Shown: positions 24,158-34,261 of the stretch, piece after piece
How the letters are laid out: each line of letters starts with the position of its first letter
How positions within the stretch are numbered: position 1 is the first letter of the stretch
DNA from: Taenia hydatigena
Lineage: Eukaryota; Platyhelminthes; Cestoda; Cyclophyllidea; Taeniidae
DNA: 64,000 nt
Direction: 5' to 3'
Assembly: GCA_036345935.2 (NCBI GenBank)
Contig: JADWOT020000002.1
Coordinates: forward strand, 4,414,617 to 4,478,616
Translations under genes and position numbers: made by a program
The notes under the pieces: generated by a model
Told to the model about the DNA's origin: nothing
The model's input: only the letters and a program-made list of their open reading frames with translations
Databases searched by the model: none

Positions 24158-24495
24158 CGGCAATATCACTAAAATTGTATTACGGAGGGGCCAACTTATA
24201 TGCAAGGTTGTTGAGGGTACTCCCAATTGCGTAAATCGCAGCACTTCATACATCGGCCTTGTTTTTCGTGTCAAGCATCAAATATGCTCCTCAGCAGGGA
24301 AAATAATTTTCCTAACTTGGTCTCCTACTGCTACGACAAGAATGTTTAGTGATGAATCTTCTCCTACTGAGTTCAGCGCTAATGTGATGAAGTCGCGGCA
24401 AAGAACAACATCAGCGCGATTATTTATATTCGACTAAGCTCCAAACAATGGAAGATTTGAATTGAGGAGACAAAGATTGACTAGACCCGAAACTC
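24158..24495. repeat. Local tandem duplication, unit 1
   Basis: Aligns with the next unit (24500-24880) through shared blocks: atgcaaggttgtt, a gtaccc or gtactc block, aatcgcagca, tgctcctcagca or tgttcctcagca, tgatgaatct and gaagtcgcgg. Divergence is high, so the duplication is old. It lies within the 3 kb specific to copy B. Confidence 0.55.
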
Positions 24496-24499
24496 CTGT

Positions 24500-24880
24500 A
24501 TCCAATATCACTGGAAGGGCATCAGGGAGAGGCTAAATTATGTGCAAGGTTGTTAAGAGTACCCACAATTGGGTGAATCGCAGCATGGTGTGCATCATCC
24601 GCGGTTCATCAGATATGTTCCTCAGCAAGGAAAAACATTTTCAACTCGGTTTTCTTCTGCCACCGCAAGAATGACCAATGATGAATCTTATCCTACTTTG
24701 TATGGCGTGTTTTCTCCACAAATCTACCTCACCTCTCTAAGACATTGTGGCTCATGTGAGGAAGTCGCGGTAAAAGAGCAAAGGTGATGCGACGAAATGC
24801 ATTCGATTTAGCCTTAAATAATGGAGGTTAAAATTAAGTTTGATGAGCAGTTGACTAGATTTAGATTAAAAGGCTGTCAT
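24500..24880. repeat. Local tandem duplication, unit 2
   Basis: Partner of 24158-24495. Open frames in both units (24084-24437 and 24569-24787) are in different registers and do not support a conserved protein. Confidence 0.55.
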
Positions 24881-25439
24881 TACAGTTGCAACTGTCACAG
24901 TTAAGCGGAGATCACTATTGTTCCAAGGCAGCAAATGTCGAGGTAGCTTCATTTAAAGACCGCAGTTTGGTTTTAGTCGAACACTGTGTGGAAGTCTTGT
25001 CTAACTCAAAGGACAGTCGTCTTGTCTACTTTATCTTTAAAGACGTACACTCTCTGTTCATTTAAATGGATGAACTTTCCACTCTATCATGAAATCCTGA
25101 TGACTATTCTACTTTAACCTGCAAGTTAATTTCTCTGCCAAAAGGCAAGTGCATACATAATCTGCTTTAAGAGGTGCATCAATGCGCAATTATTTTGTAT
25201 TATTAAGCCCCTTCAAATTATTGGCATTGCCAATGTTTTCTTAGCCGCTGCAGTCGAATTTTTTCTCATCATCAAATCTAAACTGTCACTTGTGCCGTGA
25301 CAGTAGCACGGTTTTTAATGCTTGCGAGTCTTTGATTTGTACTTGGTCTGCAATAGGTATTTGAGTTTTGAGGTTCTGCGTGCCTTCTACTCTTGCAGCT
25401 ACTCCGAATACATGTGTCTCTTCGCAACTTGCATTTACC

Positions 25440-25735
25440 GACAAGCACAATAAAAGTAGTTTATTATGTCTTTTGCATGCAAACTAGAAAAAGATTTGAC
25501 TGGCGTAGCAAGTCCTCTAGACTTGGAAGCGTCGTTACCAATAATGGAGGCGACGAGTCCTCAGAATCGCAAGCCTATTGTCACCTATCTTGTGTAGGCT
25601 GAGGATTTGATGACCATAATGGAGAGGCGATATCTAGTTCAGCCCCATAGCCTCAGCAGCGTTTCACGGTAAATGGTGTGTGAATCTACTGCAATCGTCA
25701 GTTGGCCTTTGCATAATTGAGAATGTGATGATAGT
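25440..25735 (+). pseudogene. Decayed non-LTR reverse-transcriptase C-terminal segment (copy B)
   Basis: Counterpart of 12900-13200. The plus frame has RKRFDWRSKSSRLGSVVTNN followed by GGDESSE, then a stop at 25600-25602. The LGSVVTNNGG core fits the conserved block downstream of the RT palm in LINE elements. A shifted frame continues with RIAS and CRL, as in the R-I-A-x-A block of those elements. Frameshifts and stops make it non-functional. Confidence 0.42.
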
Positions 25736-26215
25736 GACGCCTTTCCTTTCACTTGCCTCTGTTTCGGGACGGAGGTTATTTACGAATTCATGCTGCTGGC
25801 CTCATTTTATTTTCACTGCATGGCAAATCCAGCAAAGGGTTCACATTCCTAGAATTGTATGGGGACTAGGGCCTGGCAGAATCCCAACAGGGGTGGATGG
25901 ATTCCTTGCGAAGGTACAAAAACATCAGTCCACATAATGAAAGCAGTGATTCCATACGATGGGTTGCTTGAGCATGGCCTGGCTTTTGTGCTCCTTTACT
26001 GCTGAGCTGCGCGGCATACATTCCGCCTGAATGCTTCGACCCAGTTCATCTCAACTGCACTTAGAAGGGTTGTGACACTCATTTAAATTAACTATTTTAA
26101 AAATCAGCAATTCAGAAAACAAATTTCGAATCATCGTGACCATCAAATTAATCTTTGACGTAAGGAAAAAGGCGAGTCAAGTAGATCATAGCGTCATTTA
26201 CAATTTTTGCTCTAG

Positions 26216-26422
26216 GTGAAACATACCGCGAGAGTGGCCTATCCCCTCCGCCTCTGGCACTTTAAGTACCATCGTCAACCTCAGGCTGATTTCAAAGCAG
26301 CACACATTGACGTGTGTTCCTTGCACGACTCACATTCCGGCCTTCATTTCTTTGAGGAATTTTGGCGACTTAATCGGGCTTTTTATGTATTGTTACATGT
26401 TGCCAAGAGTACACTCATTTGA
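26216..26422 (+). other. 68-codon frame in copy B matching 13811-14017
   Basis: Opens right after tttttgctctag and ends at TGA, with the same length and register as in copy A. See the entry at 13811. Confidence 0.3.
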
Positions 26423-27262
26423 TTGTTTTGAACGCAAATCCCCCCCAACTTCTTGCTAAAAGTGGAATGCTTCATGTGCGATTCCTGTTGATGCAGCTAT
26501 CAGTTTTTGTGTTACCACCATAGCTACAGAGGAACCCTACACGATGGGAAGTGGTCCCATGTTTCGCACTTTTTTTAATGCTCTATAATTTTGAACGGTG
26601 CATAAAACTCTATCCAGCCGGACATTTCATGCAGTGCTTTGGAAGTTGCAGCAATTATTGAGGTAGTTAAACAGTCCACTTCGCCACCATTATGCACTCA
26701 CGTTGTCAGAGCATGGTGAAAGACGGTAAGTTTTTGTCTTTTTAGGAAAGCTGATGCAGTTGAATAGGAAATTTACAGCGAAAGACAGATGAGTGCTTTG
26801 ATCTACGCTTTATATGTGGTCGCAGCTGGCTAGGTAAGAGTTAGCTGGCCGCATTCACGATTGGATTTTTTTGCTTTCTTGCAGACATTAGCGGCTTCTT
26901 TGCTTTCACCATCTAGCACAGTTTGGTTGTTCTTTTTGCTTGTACTGTGAAATGCCTAACTGGGAAAGGCTGACTCAATCACTTATATAGCTTACTATGG
27001 CTCAAGCAAACTGCAATCTTTGACATTCCATTACAAAAGGTGATGAGGCGATGCACTTTCCTCTTCGGATCATAGATGCCTGGCACGTAAATATTCGAAT
27101 TGGTTATGCCTGAGAAGCCTGCTTTGGGAACGCGCCATTTTAGTTTCGTTTAAGCGTTTCCGCTTATCAAAATTTTCATTGATTAACAAGTCATATTTTG
27201 GGCCGTTTTATTAATTATTTTTAGGTCTGAGCAAACCCGCCAACAGGAGTAAATGCCCCTAC

Positions 27263-27529
27263 ATGGAAGCGCACCGGCTGCCTACAAAGCTACCAAAGTG
27301 GAAATGGACTTCCGAGTATTTACAGCCTTGTCAACGGTCTGCCATCTGCACTGTTAACAATGTTATCACATGCTCTTCCCCCTCAACGGCACTAAAAGGC
27401 CTTCAATCCAGCCATTACTTGATAAGTGCAGAGGCCCTGGAGGTGTGGATACCAAGCAGAAGACCTGATTGGAGTCAAACCACTGAGGTGGTGGACAGCC
27501 TACCAGGGGCTTGCATCATCTACTACTAA
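27263..27529 (+). CDS. 88-codon ATG open frame of unknown function
   Basis: ATG at 27263 opens a frame beginning MEAHRLPTKLPKWKWTSEYL and ending near PGACIIYY. It has a coding-like composition and lies just outside, and slightly across, the left limit of the inverted duplication at about 27510. No domain is recognised. It could be a short exon or a decayed element frame. Confidence 0.25.
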   Translation: MEAHRLPTKLPKWKWTSEYLQPCQRSAICTVNNVITCSSPSTALKGLQSSHYLISAEALEVWIPSRRPDWSQTTEVVDSLPGACIIYY

Positions 27530-28298
27530 AATATCCCTCTTGACTCCCATTCTCAAGCCGAGCATCTACCACACGAATGTGTGGTGGACTACGCGGACCG
27601 ATGCTTAAGTCTCCGCCTGCCCTATTTTGGCCTATTACTAACTCAAGGAGAACGATGGTGGCGGCAAAAGGCGAGTCTGGCGTTTTGTACATCTACCGCA
27701 ATGTCTGCCAGTGAGCGCTGTGCTTTGGTGTGGTGTGATAACTGCACTGGCATTAGAAGTTGTGGGGCGAGATTTGCCCGACTTCCGACTGAATGGCCGC
27801 AAACGGCGTGCAACTTGACAATTACCCCAGTCATGTGCCTCGCAAACTTGGCATTGGCGACAAGAGCCAGAGTAGACCCAAGGCGGTTCCTGAGTGAAGA
27901 CGTTGGTTGTGTGGGTAAGCCACACTCCCTCTCACACCATACTAGCTGGTCACCGTCCAGATAAAAGGAAGGCCGAGCTACAGTGAAGTGAGAACAATGT
28001 GGCAAGGTAGACGGGGTGAAAACATCGAACAATTGAAAGAATCGTAAATCATGACGTTTATTTAATGGTTCTGCTATACTGAAACATAAGTCGTGAGGTA
28101 GCGATTGGCATGAGAAATAACCTAGACGAGGGGTGTAAAAGAGCCTAATCCGGTGTTCAGGCGGTGAAGGTAAGTATGGTAGTTGTGTAAGGATATAGCA
28201 TCCTAAAGAAAAAGTGAGGAAGCTGATTCAACCCTTGCATTTTACAGGACTGCGACCCGGCCTCCTCAGTTACACCTCTTTCAATGGCCTCATTTGCC

Positions 28299-28679
28299 TT
28301 AACGAGGCAGGTTTGGCAGCAGCATGAGCAAAAGCTGCGGCAGCTTTTGCGAATCCCTTCGCGCTAGTATACTCTCTTCAATCACAGCTCCTTCCAATCC
28401 CTCCAACTCTCTGCCGATCATCAAATTGTCAGTGTTACCTTGTTCTCTGTTGTACAACCACTTCAGCAAATAAATGATCAGTTTGGATATATCATCTCCG
28501 GTCCACTGAGATGTGCTGCACACATTGCCTGAGCATGAGCTGCAACTTTCGCCTTCCATGACTACAAATGTTGTGGTGAAGACAATTCGTTGCTCTCCGT
28601 TGTATCGCACAATCTCTTTATGCTTCTTTAAAGTCACCTGATTCTCATACATGATGGAACATGGTCGTAATTTGGTCAT
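28299..28679 (-). CDS. Conserved open frame of unknown function, left copy
   Basis: The frame is open for about 126 codons on the minus strand and aligns without an indel over about 360 bases with the plus-strand frame at 51002-51397. Residues are strongly conserved in the middle and end, for example SCSSCSGN, CSTSQWT, LKWLYNREQGNTDNLM and GRELEGLEGAVI. The amino end aligns beyond the ATG (TITNAFTR against TVTNGITR), so it may enter through a splice site. It ends in a different place in each copy because of a local indel. No known domain is recognised. The paired cysteines suggest a secreted or extracellular protein, but that is a guess. Confidence 0.42.
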   Translation of the reverse strand: MTKLRPCSIMYENQVTLKKHKEIVRYNGEQRIVFTTTFVVMEGESCSSCSGNVCSTSQWTGDDISKLIIYLLKWLYNREQGNTDNLMIGRELEGLEGAVIEESILARRDSQKLPQLLLMLLPNLPR

Positions 28680-28699
28680 CCGTGTAAATGCGTTCGTTA

Positions 28700-30095
28700 T
28701 AGTTTTCTGGTGTCCTTAAACATCCTCTTGCTTGTTCTCTGAGGAGTACAACTATTCTTGCTTGATTGGCGCCAAGCAAGTCCATTCACTAGGGAGGTAA
28801 GTGTGTGCAACGAATTCTATCTCCCTCCCACTTTCAATTTCAATGTGTCTCATTAAATCCCCGCATCTCAATGCTTTACGTCTTGCTTAGTGGATAGGTT
28901 GACATACGTCAGCGCTGTAGATATGCTCTGGTTCAATGCACTTCCATCTCCACTCAGTAACCTGCCCTTTTACTTTCGTCTAGGTGCCTGCGTACTTGCC
29001 TGAAATTCTGCCAGTTTGTCCGTCTGCCTGCTCAATATCTTGTTAGACTGGCGGGCTGCATCACTGCCCTCCCTTTTCTCGACTGCATATTTTACTCCTA
29101 GGCTTCATTTTATAATGCACAGTGTATCCGTTGATGTGTATTAGCCTTGCACATTGTACTTATTTCTCTCTCCTCTTGCCTCACGCCTTTCAATAGACTA
29201 ACACACTTTTCCACTTTCGCTCGAATGTCTGCTCACCAGCGTGTCTGTATAATAATAGGCTCGCGGCACTGAAAAAGGAAGAGAGCATCCAAGTGCACGA
29301 CAAAACTTGTCAAGCAGCTCAGATTCCGTCCGGCTGTCAAAACCTAATGAGCGATCTCTAAAATTAATTCAATTACGCCAAAAATACACATACCAAGTAA
29401 AGCTCTTGCTCTGTTACAAATATTGAGCATAAAATACAAGTAATTTCGTTGTTTTCATCACTCACTTATGTATGATCTAGGGCTCAACCGAGACGCCACT
29501 TGTGTAATATATCCGTCACTCCTTTGGCCATCCTTCCCTAGAGCTCTAGACCCCGCCATATTTTGTTTGTGAATAATCTTACCAAAAGCACTTAAAGAAC
29601 CAGAGAATAGACTTTCGAATGCAGATTTTAATCAAGACAACTCTAATGAATTGCTTCAATTCGCAGGGTGCATTAGATGCATGCGGCTGTCCAGGTCCGT
29701 GCAGTATAAAGCACGCAAGCGCATTGGTCTAGTAGCAGGGCAGCGCTGTTTGGATTTGCTGCTGCTCCCACGCTATGCTTGAGCCTGCGTAGCGTGTAAG
29801 CTGAGATGTTGCGGTGTGGTTAAATACCGCATAGCTTTCGAATCCTGTCTTGATGCAAACTTTGAACAGAATTACGCTTTGCATTTACTGTTAAGCAGAT
29901 GGTTTACCGCCTTATTTGTGATAAATTGGAGACTCTACCATGCATTTGGTGCACACTTATCAGCAATTATTGCCAAGTTCTGTCTGCTCGAGGCCACTCA
30001 GCACTATGGACCTCTCTTAAACGATTATGCGTAGTCGGTGGACTGAACAGGAAGACCTTTAAATTAGTGAAAAGCAGCTAGGCGCATGACCTTAA
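28700..30095. other. Duplicated flank without a supported gene
   Basis: Part of the inverted duplication. A 72-codon frame at 29816-30034 has a partner at 49705-49930 minus, but the partner is broken by stops and a shift, and many differences change residues, so it is probably non-coding. Confidence 0.4.
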
Positions 30096-33000
30096 ATCGC
30101 ATGCTTCGTACAGCATGCAGCGAAACAGGATCGTAGAAAAATCCGTTTTACCTTAGAAATAGCAGGAAGAGAGGAAGGAGAGAGAATGTAGGGAGGGAGA
30201 GTGTGGAAGGTACTACCTCATACCCATTCTCTGCACCCTCATAACTCCACTTACCTAAGAGAAGGTCATCAACTATCTTAAGCACCAGACTATTACGCAA
30301 AGAAACAGACAAGGACGTGTGAGTGTTGGACCAATCTTTGATTTTTAGAAGCGAATTGCATGATAAAATGAGAAGCTGTAAATTGATCCCCTTTACAAGG
30401 CTAATAGACTGAAATTGTGGCCGTTCCGCCAAACAAACTAGTTGACAAACAAATTAATTGATGCAGAAATTACAATGTAAGAACCGAAAACGTAGCTTCA
30501 GTGGTAAGCATCATCCACTATAATAATGACAACATGTTCCTTCTTTGCATCCAGAAAGGCAAGGCAGCGTAGTTGCCCACTAGCCAAGAGCGGCGCAACA
30601 CAGTTGACCGAGTGACTTGCACAAACGGCCGATTTCACAAAAGTTTACCACTTTTGTGCGAATTGAAGGAAAATTGGGGCGCCCTTAGAATATGCGGGTT
30701 ATACTTCCAGAAAACTGGCAACACAAGTCAATCCAAAAATAACGGCATAGCTAGCTCTGCTCGCATAACTTGTCAAAATCATGAGTTGTGTAAAACTCGA
30801 GCAGCCTCTACGAGTAAACATATAGGAAAATCCACCTTTTATTGTGCATTATTAGCAAGGAATCTTGTCGCCTTGCCGGTATTCAGCCTTGCAGTCAAGC
30901 GATCCCGTTTCGAGGACTGGCCTTACCTCTTACTGGATGCAAATAAAACCTTTTTTAGAAAAGATTTCATTATTTACCAACGATTAAGTTCATACTTAGC
31001 ATCCATGCACCGATTCGGTTGCTAAGGCTATCGCAAAACTTCCCTGAGATTAGGACTGATTTTCTTAGCTTCTTTTTGTTTGGACAGATAGAAGAATGTT
31101 TATTTAGGTTTGAATCCGTTAGCGCCAAATATAAATAGGTAAAATCCTAGAACCTGACACAAAATGAGGACAAGGAAAGAGGTGAGGTGTATATGAGCTC
31201 CATTATTCTTATTTTTTCGAAGGACATGCACTTCGTGTAGACTGCCATCAGTAAAGCAGTCGCTAAGGCGTTTGTTGAAACCTCTGTAATTCTTCAAGGC
31301 GCGTTGCGGTGCTGCAGTTCCTGCGTTGTGACGTAGTAGACAGAAAGGATTAAATGAAGCGCAAATGAAGGGCTTAGATGCGTGGAGGAAAAGTCTTACT
31401 ACTCAGTTAGTACTTATAAAGATTAACGGTTCGACATTGGAAAAGCTCTTGATTATACGCGAATTATATCTGCCGTCTATCTACCGTGTTGAGGTGCGCC
31501 TCCCTAATGTGAAGTAGGGACTTCGCATCTGCCGCGGTACCGTTAAGTAGACAGAAAATGCACAATGTGAATTCTCCTTTGATGGCTAAATGCTAACTAG
31601 TCTGCTCTTTACTTTTCCATTTCCTACGTACTCTATTTGTTTATGCAGATCCTGAACGAATCTGTGCTACTGCTGCCACTGCTGCTGTTGTTCAGTTGCG
31701 CCAAGCGTACGCCAGCCATTGGTTTCGAGGCACATCTTAACAGTGCAGTGAACCAACGTTCCGCAAATGCCCTTGTAACGAGTGTGCAATGTGGTAACCT
31801 TAAAAGGAATCCCTTGAGACTTGTCCCATTGAATCCTTTTGTCCCCAACAACCGTCGAGACGTTGGCCTTATCTCTGGCTACTTTAACATTCCACGACTC
31901 TACACCTGCAAATTTGCCATGGAATAGTGCTCGCATCACCTATACCGCCAGCTCCCACTGTCTTGGTCGAAATATAGCGATTTTGTTGCAACTTTAGTCT
32001 GAGCTTAGTGAAAGGGTAAGATTTTTCGGGTCAGGTTTTTGTCTACGCAGGGTAACTCAAGGGATGAGGTGTAAACTTAAGTCTGGCGAAGGGGTCTGCA
32101 AGTATATGAGTTTATCTAGTTTTATCGTCAACCGTCTCAAGCGGATCTTTTTGTCCTAATTCAGCGATAAGCCGTCTTCTCAACCGCAAAAGAAGTTAAT
32201 CGGGTTGCGATTTGAAATGGGCACATGAATGGCTTGAGAAACTTACTTGGCCAATAAGTTCATGACCCACTCAAAAAGGTATGATCCATACAACCGGCAC
32301 AAGCCCTAACATCTGTCGCAAATAGTGGAATTGTTGACTCGCTTTCAACGAATTGGCCTGTGATGTACGCTCTACCCACACCCGCTCCTTTATTGTACAG
32401 CTGCTAGAGAATGGTTATCTTTTTTCGACATCAGAGTCCGTTAGGGGCCGCAAATCGTTAAAAATGCGTTCCACTAATGTGGGTCACCATAACAGATCGT
32501 GCTGAGAATATACGCTTCAACTAAAGGAAGGCAGGAAATCCGATTTGACACGTGCGGTGAACCAATGCCTCAAATTCTTAAATGCGTGGCTGATTTATTG
32601 GCTGTTATTTGGTCTGCAAAGATGCTCAATTTGAATATTTTGATTGCAGAGACTTTCAATCAGAGCAATGGTGACACATTGCTTCCATAAAGCAACGGGA
32701 ATATTGTGGACTTTCTTTAAGGGCAGATTGGGGGAGAGTTATACGCGGAATCCCGAAGGGCTATGCCACCGGGTTGTGCAATCCCAATCTTTGCCTTACC
32801 GATGGAACGCACAAAACTACTTGATAAAAATTTTGTCAATCGTCGTCTCAAGGATTTTTAATGGAGTCCTAACCATTATTCTGAATGGGCTTGTAATAAC
32901 GACACCTGCATAAATTAAAGGATTTTCAAGGTTGAGAAGTATTTGCAAAATATCGATGATTTAACCTGGTCAATTGGGTAGAAATTGCTAATAAAACCAA

Positions 33001-33346
33001 ACTATGGAGCGGCCGTGTAAATAATATAGGAATCACGCTACTCCGCAACTTAAGCTAAAAGTAGGGACCCAAGTCGCCATTGATACTCAGGTGATGCGTG
33101 CGTTGGTAAAAGTGCTCTTTAGGTGAGAAGCATTCGGCGAACGAAAAGCCAGCAATGAGGACATCGTTAGCTCTCCTTGAGGTAGGCTAGAGTTCGAAAC
33201 GTAAGCACTTGGACTTGCATTCACCAAGCTAAAGATTACCAAATAACTCTGTTCCTTATAGATCTAAGTAACCAAAGGAACGAGATGAACGAGGAATCTG
33301 CTGCACTACTAGCAACATCTGCGCGCCTTCCCGCACATAGGATCAT
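30096..33346. mobile_element. 3.25 kb present only in the left arm
   Basis: The right arm joins its equivalents of 30095 and 33347 through only about 60 bases of unrelated sequence. The left arm has this extra block. It holds a 150-codon frame without ATG at 30573-31025 and a GC-richer stretch at 31633-31939 that is open in three frames. I saw no terminal repeats, target-site duplication or polymerase motif. It may be an insertion, or the right arm may have a deletion. Confidence 0.45.
31633..31939 (+). CDS. GC-richer candidate exon, strand uncertain
   Basis: On the plus strand a frame reads through a Leu-rich signal-like segment (ESVLLLPLLLLFSCAKR) after a tttgtttatgcag acceptor and stops at 31925-31927. 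On the minus strand two other frames are open across the same bases, one with a Ser-rich end (NNSSSGSSSTDSF) and one with GATEQQQQWQQ. Three overlapping open frames are unusual in AT-rich sequence and suggest past or present coding function, but the true frame cannot be chosen. It lies within the left-arm-specific block. Confidence 0.25.
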
Positions 33347-34079
33347 TTAATAGTGATTAACACTATCAAATTGACCCTCTACTCTAACCTGCCATGCCAA
33401 AGGATGCTTCAGCTTCTTTGTGCTCATTAGCGGAGTCTATTTCCTCTCACAATATTAGCAGCATCATTCCAGCCACCAACATGAAGCAATGTTGCACCAG
33501 CTTATCTCGACACTTCACTGAAAATTGAAGGCAGGCACTTGTTGCGAGAAATTTAATAAAACGCGTTATGGAAGGCTGAGTTCCCTGTGGCTCAACTCTA
33601 TGCGAATCTGATGAGACGATAACTACCTGATCCTAGTGATGCAGCCAAAAGACTGTTTAAAACAGGCAAGTAGACCAAAAGGAGAACGGGGACGTTTGTT
33701 CCCTATTTTCATGAATATTTAAAGAAACTGATTTATGTAGGACAAATTTCAACAGAGCAATGTAGCTCGACTTTCTTCAGGCGAATGCCAAGAGGCTGAT
33801 TGATTCCAGCCAGTTGTCTCTAACCGTAAACACGTGCTTGATAAGTTTATTTGCAAAGAACCCCCAAAGCCACGTCTCGTAAACACACCTCGATCAGCTA
33901 ACTTTGAAGACATCTGCTCAATGGCCGCCCCTACATTGTTCCTCGGCCTGTCGTGAATACCCTTACGACAATTACTACTGATGATTACCAAAAATAAATT
34001 TATCCAACTGCATTCATTTATTTGGTGCTGACTTGTTGCTCAAGATTTTGTTTAGTCGGGGGAAGAAGCCTCTCGACTT

Positions 34080-34250
34080 TTACGAATTCGACTGCCATCT
34101 TCGTAACTGGCCTCCAAACACGTAAGCAAAATAAATAGGCGAATACGCTACTGTTATCGCATCAATTATCCAGCAAAGTCCCAAAACGATGAGCAAGTAT
34201 AATAAATAAAATTGGGCTTCATTGACACACTTGCAAAATTCGCTCGCCAT
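34080..34250 (-). other. Small membrane-type frame downstream of the ankyrin gene
   Basis: An ATG just downstream of the ankyrin stop opens MASEFCKCVNEAQFYLLYLL and continues with a hydrophobic stretch and an acidic-aromatic tail (IIDAITVAYSPIYFAYVF). The right-arm copy (48658-48860 plus) keeps the second part (CWIIDAIAVAYSPIYFAYVF) but lacks 29 bases in the first, and a one-base difference alters the end. It may be 3' UTR or a small membrane protein that is intact in one copy only. Confidence 0.25.
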
Positions 34251-34261
34251 GATTTTGCTGT

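Larger units (their letters stand above)
22285..25325. mobile_element. About 3 kb present only in copy B (insertion in B or loss from A)
   Basis: In copy A the flanking blocks (gtatgagacag and ttggtctgaaataag) are about 25 bases apart; in copy B they are separated by about 3.0 kb. No clear target-site duplication or terminal inverted repeat is visible, and no intact transposase or polymerase frame was found inside. It contains its own tandem duplication at 24158-24880. Insertion is the simpler reading, but a deletion in A cannot be excluded. Confidence 0.45.
19320..27075 (+). repeat. Long repeat, copy B, with a 3 kb extra segment
   Basis: Second copy of the unit seen at 9790-14735, same orientation. 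Alignment runs from 19320 to about 22284 and resumes at about 25325 with the tttgatt-n-tacttggtc block, continuing to 27075. The intervening 3 kb has no counterpart in copy A. Divergence between the copies is substantial and includes indels, so this is not a recent duplication. Confidence 0.75.

Noticed and set aside
27581..28032. Open frames on both strands shared with 51839-52151
   Set aside because: Differences between the two arms fall at all codon positions and one frame is broken in the right arm, so the pattern is not that of a coding region.
29816..30034. 72-codon frame at 29.8 kb
   Set aside because: The right-arm counterpart has stops and a shift, and most differences change residues.
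30573..31025. 150-codon plus frame
   Set aside because: No ATG at its start, no domain and no splice support.
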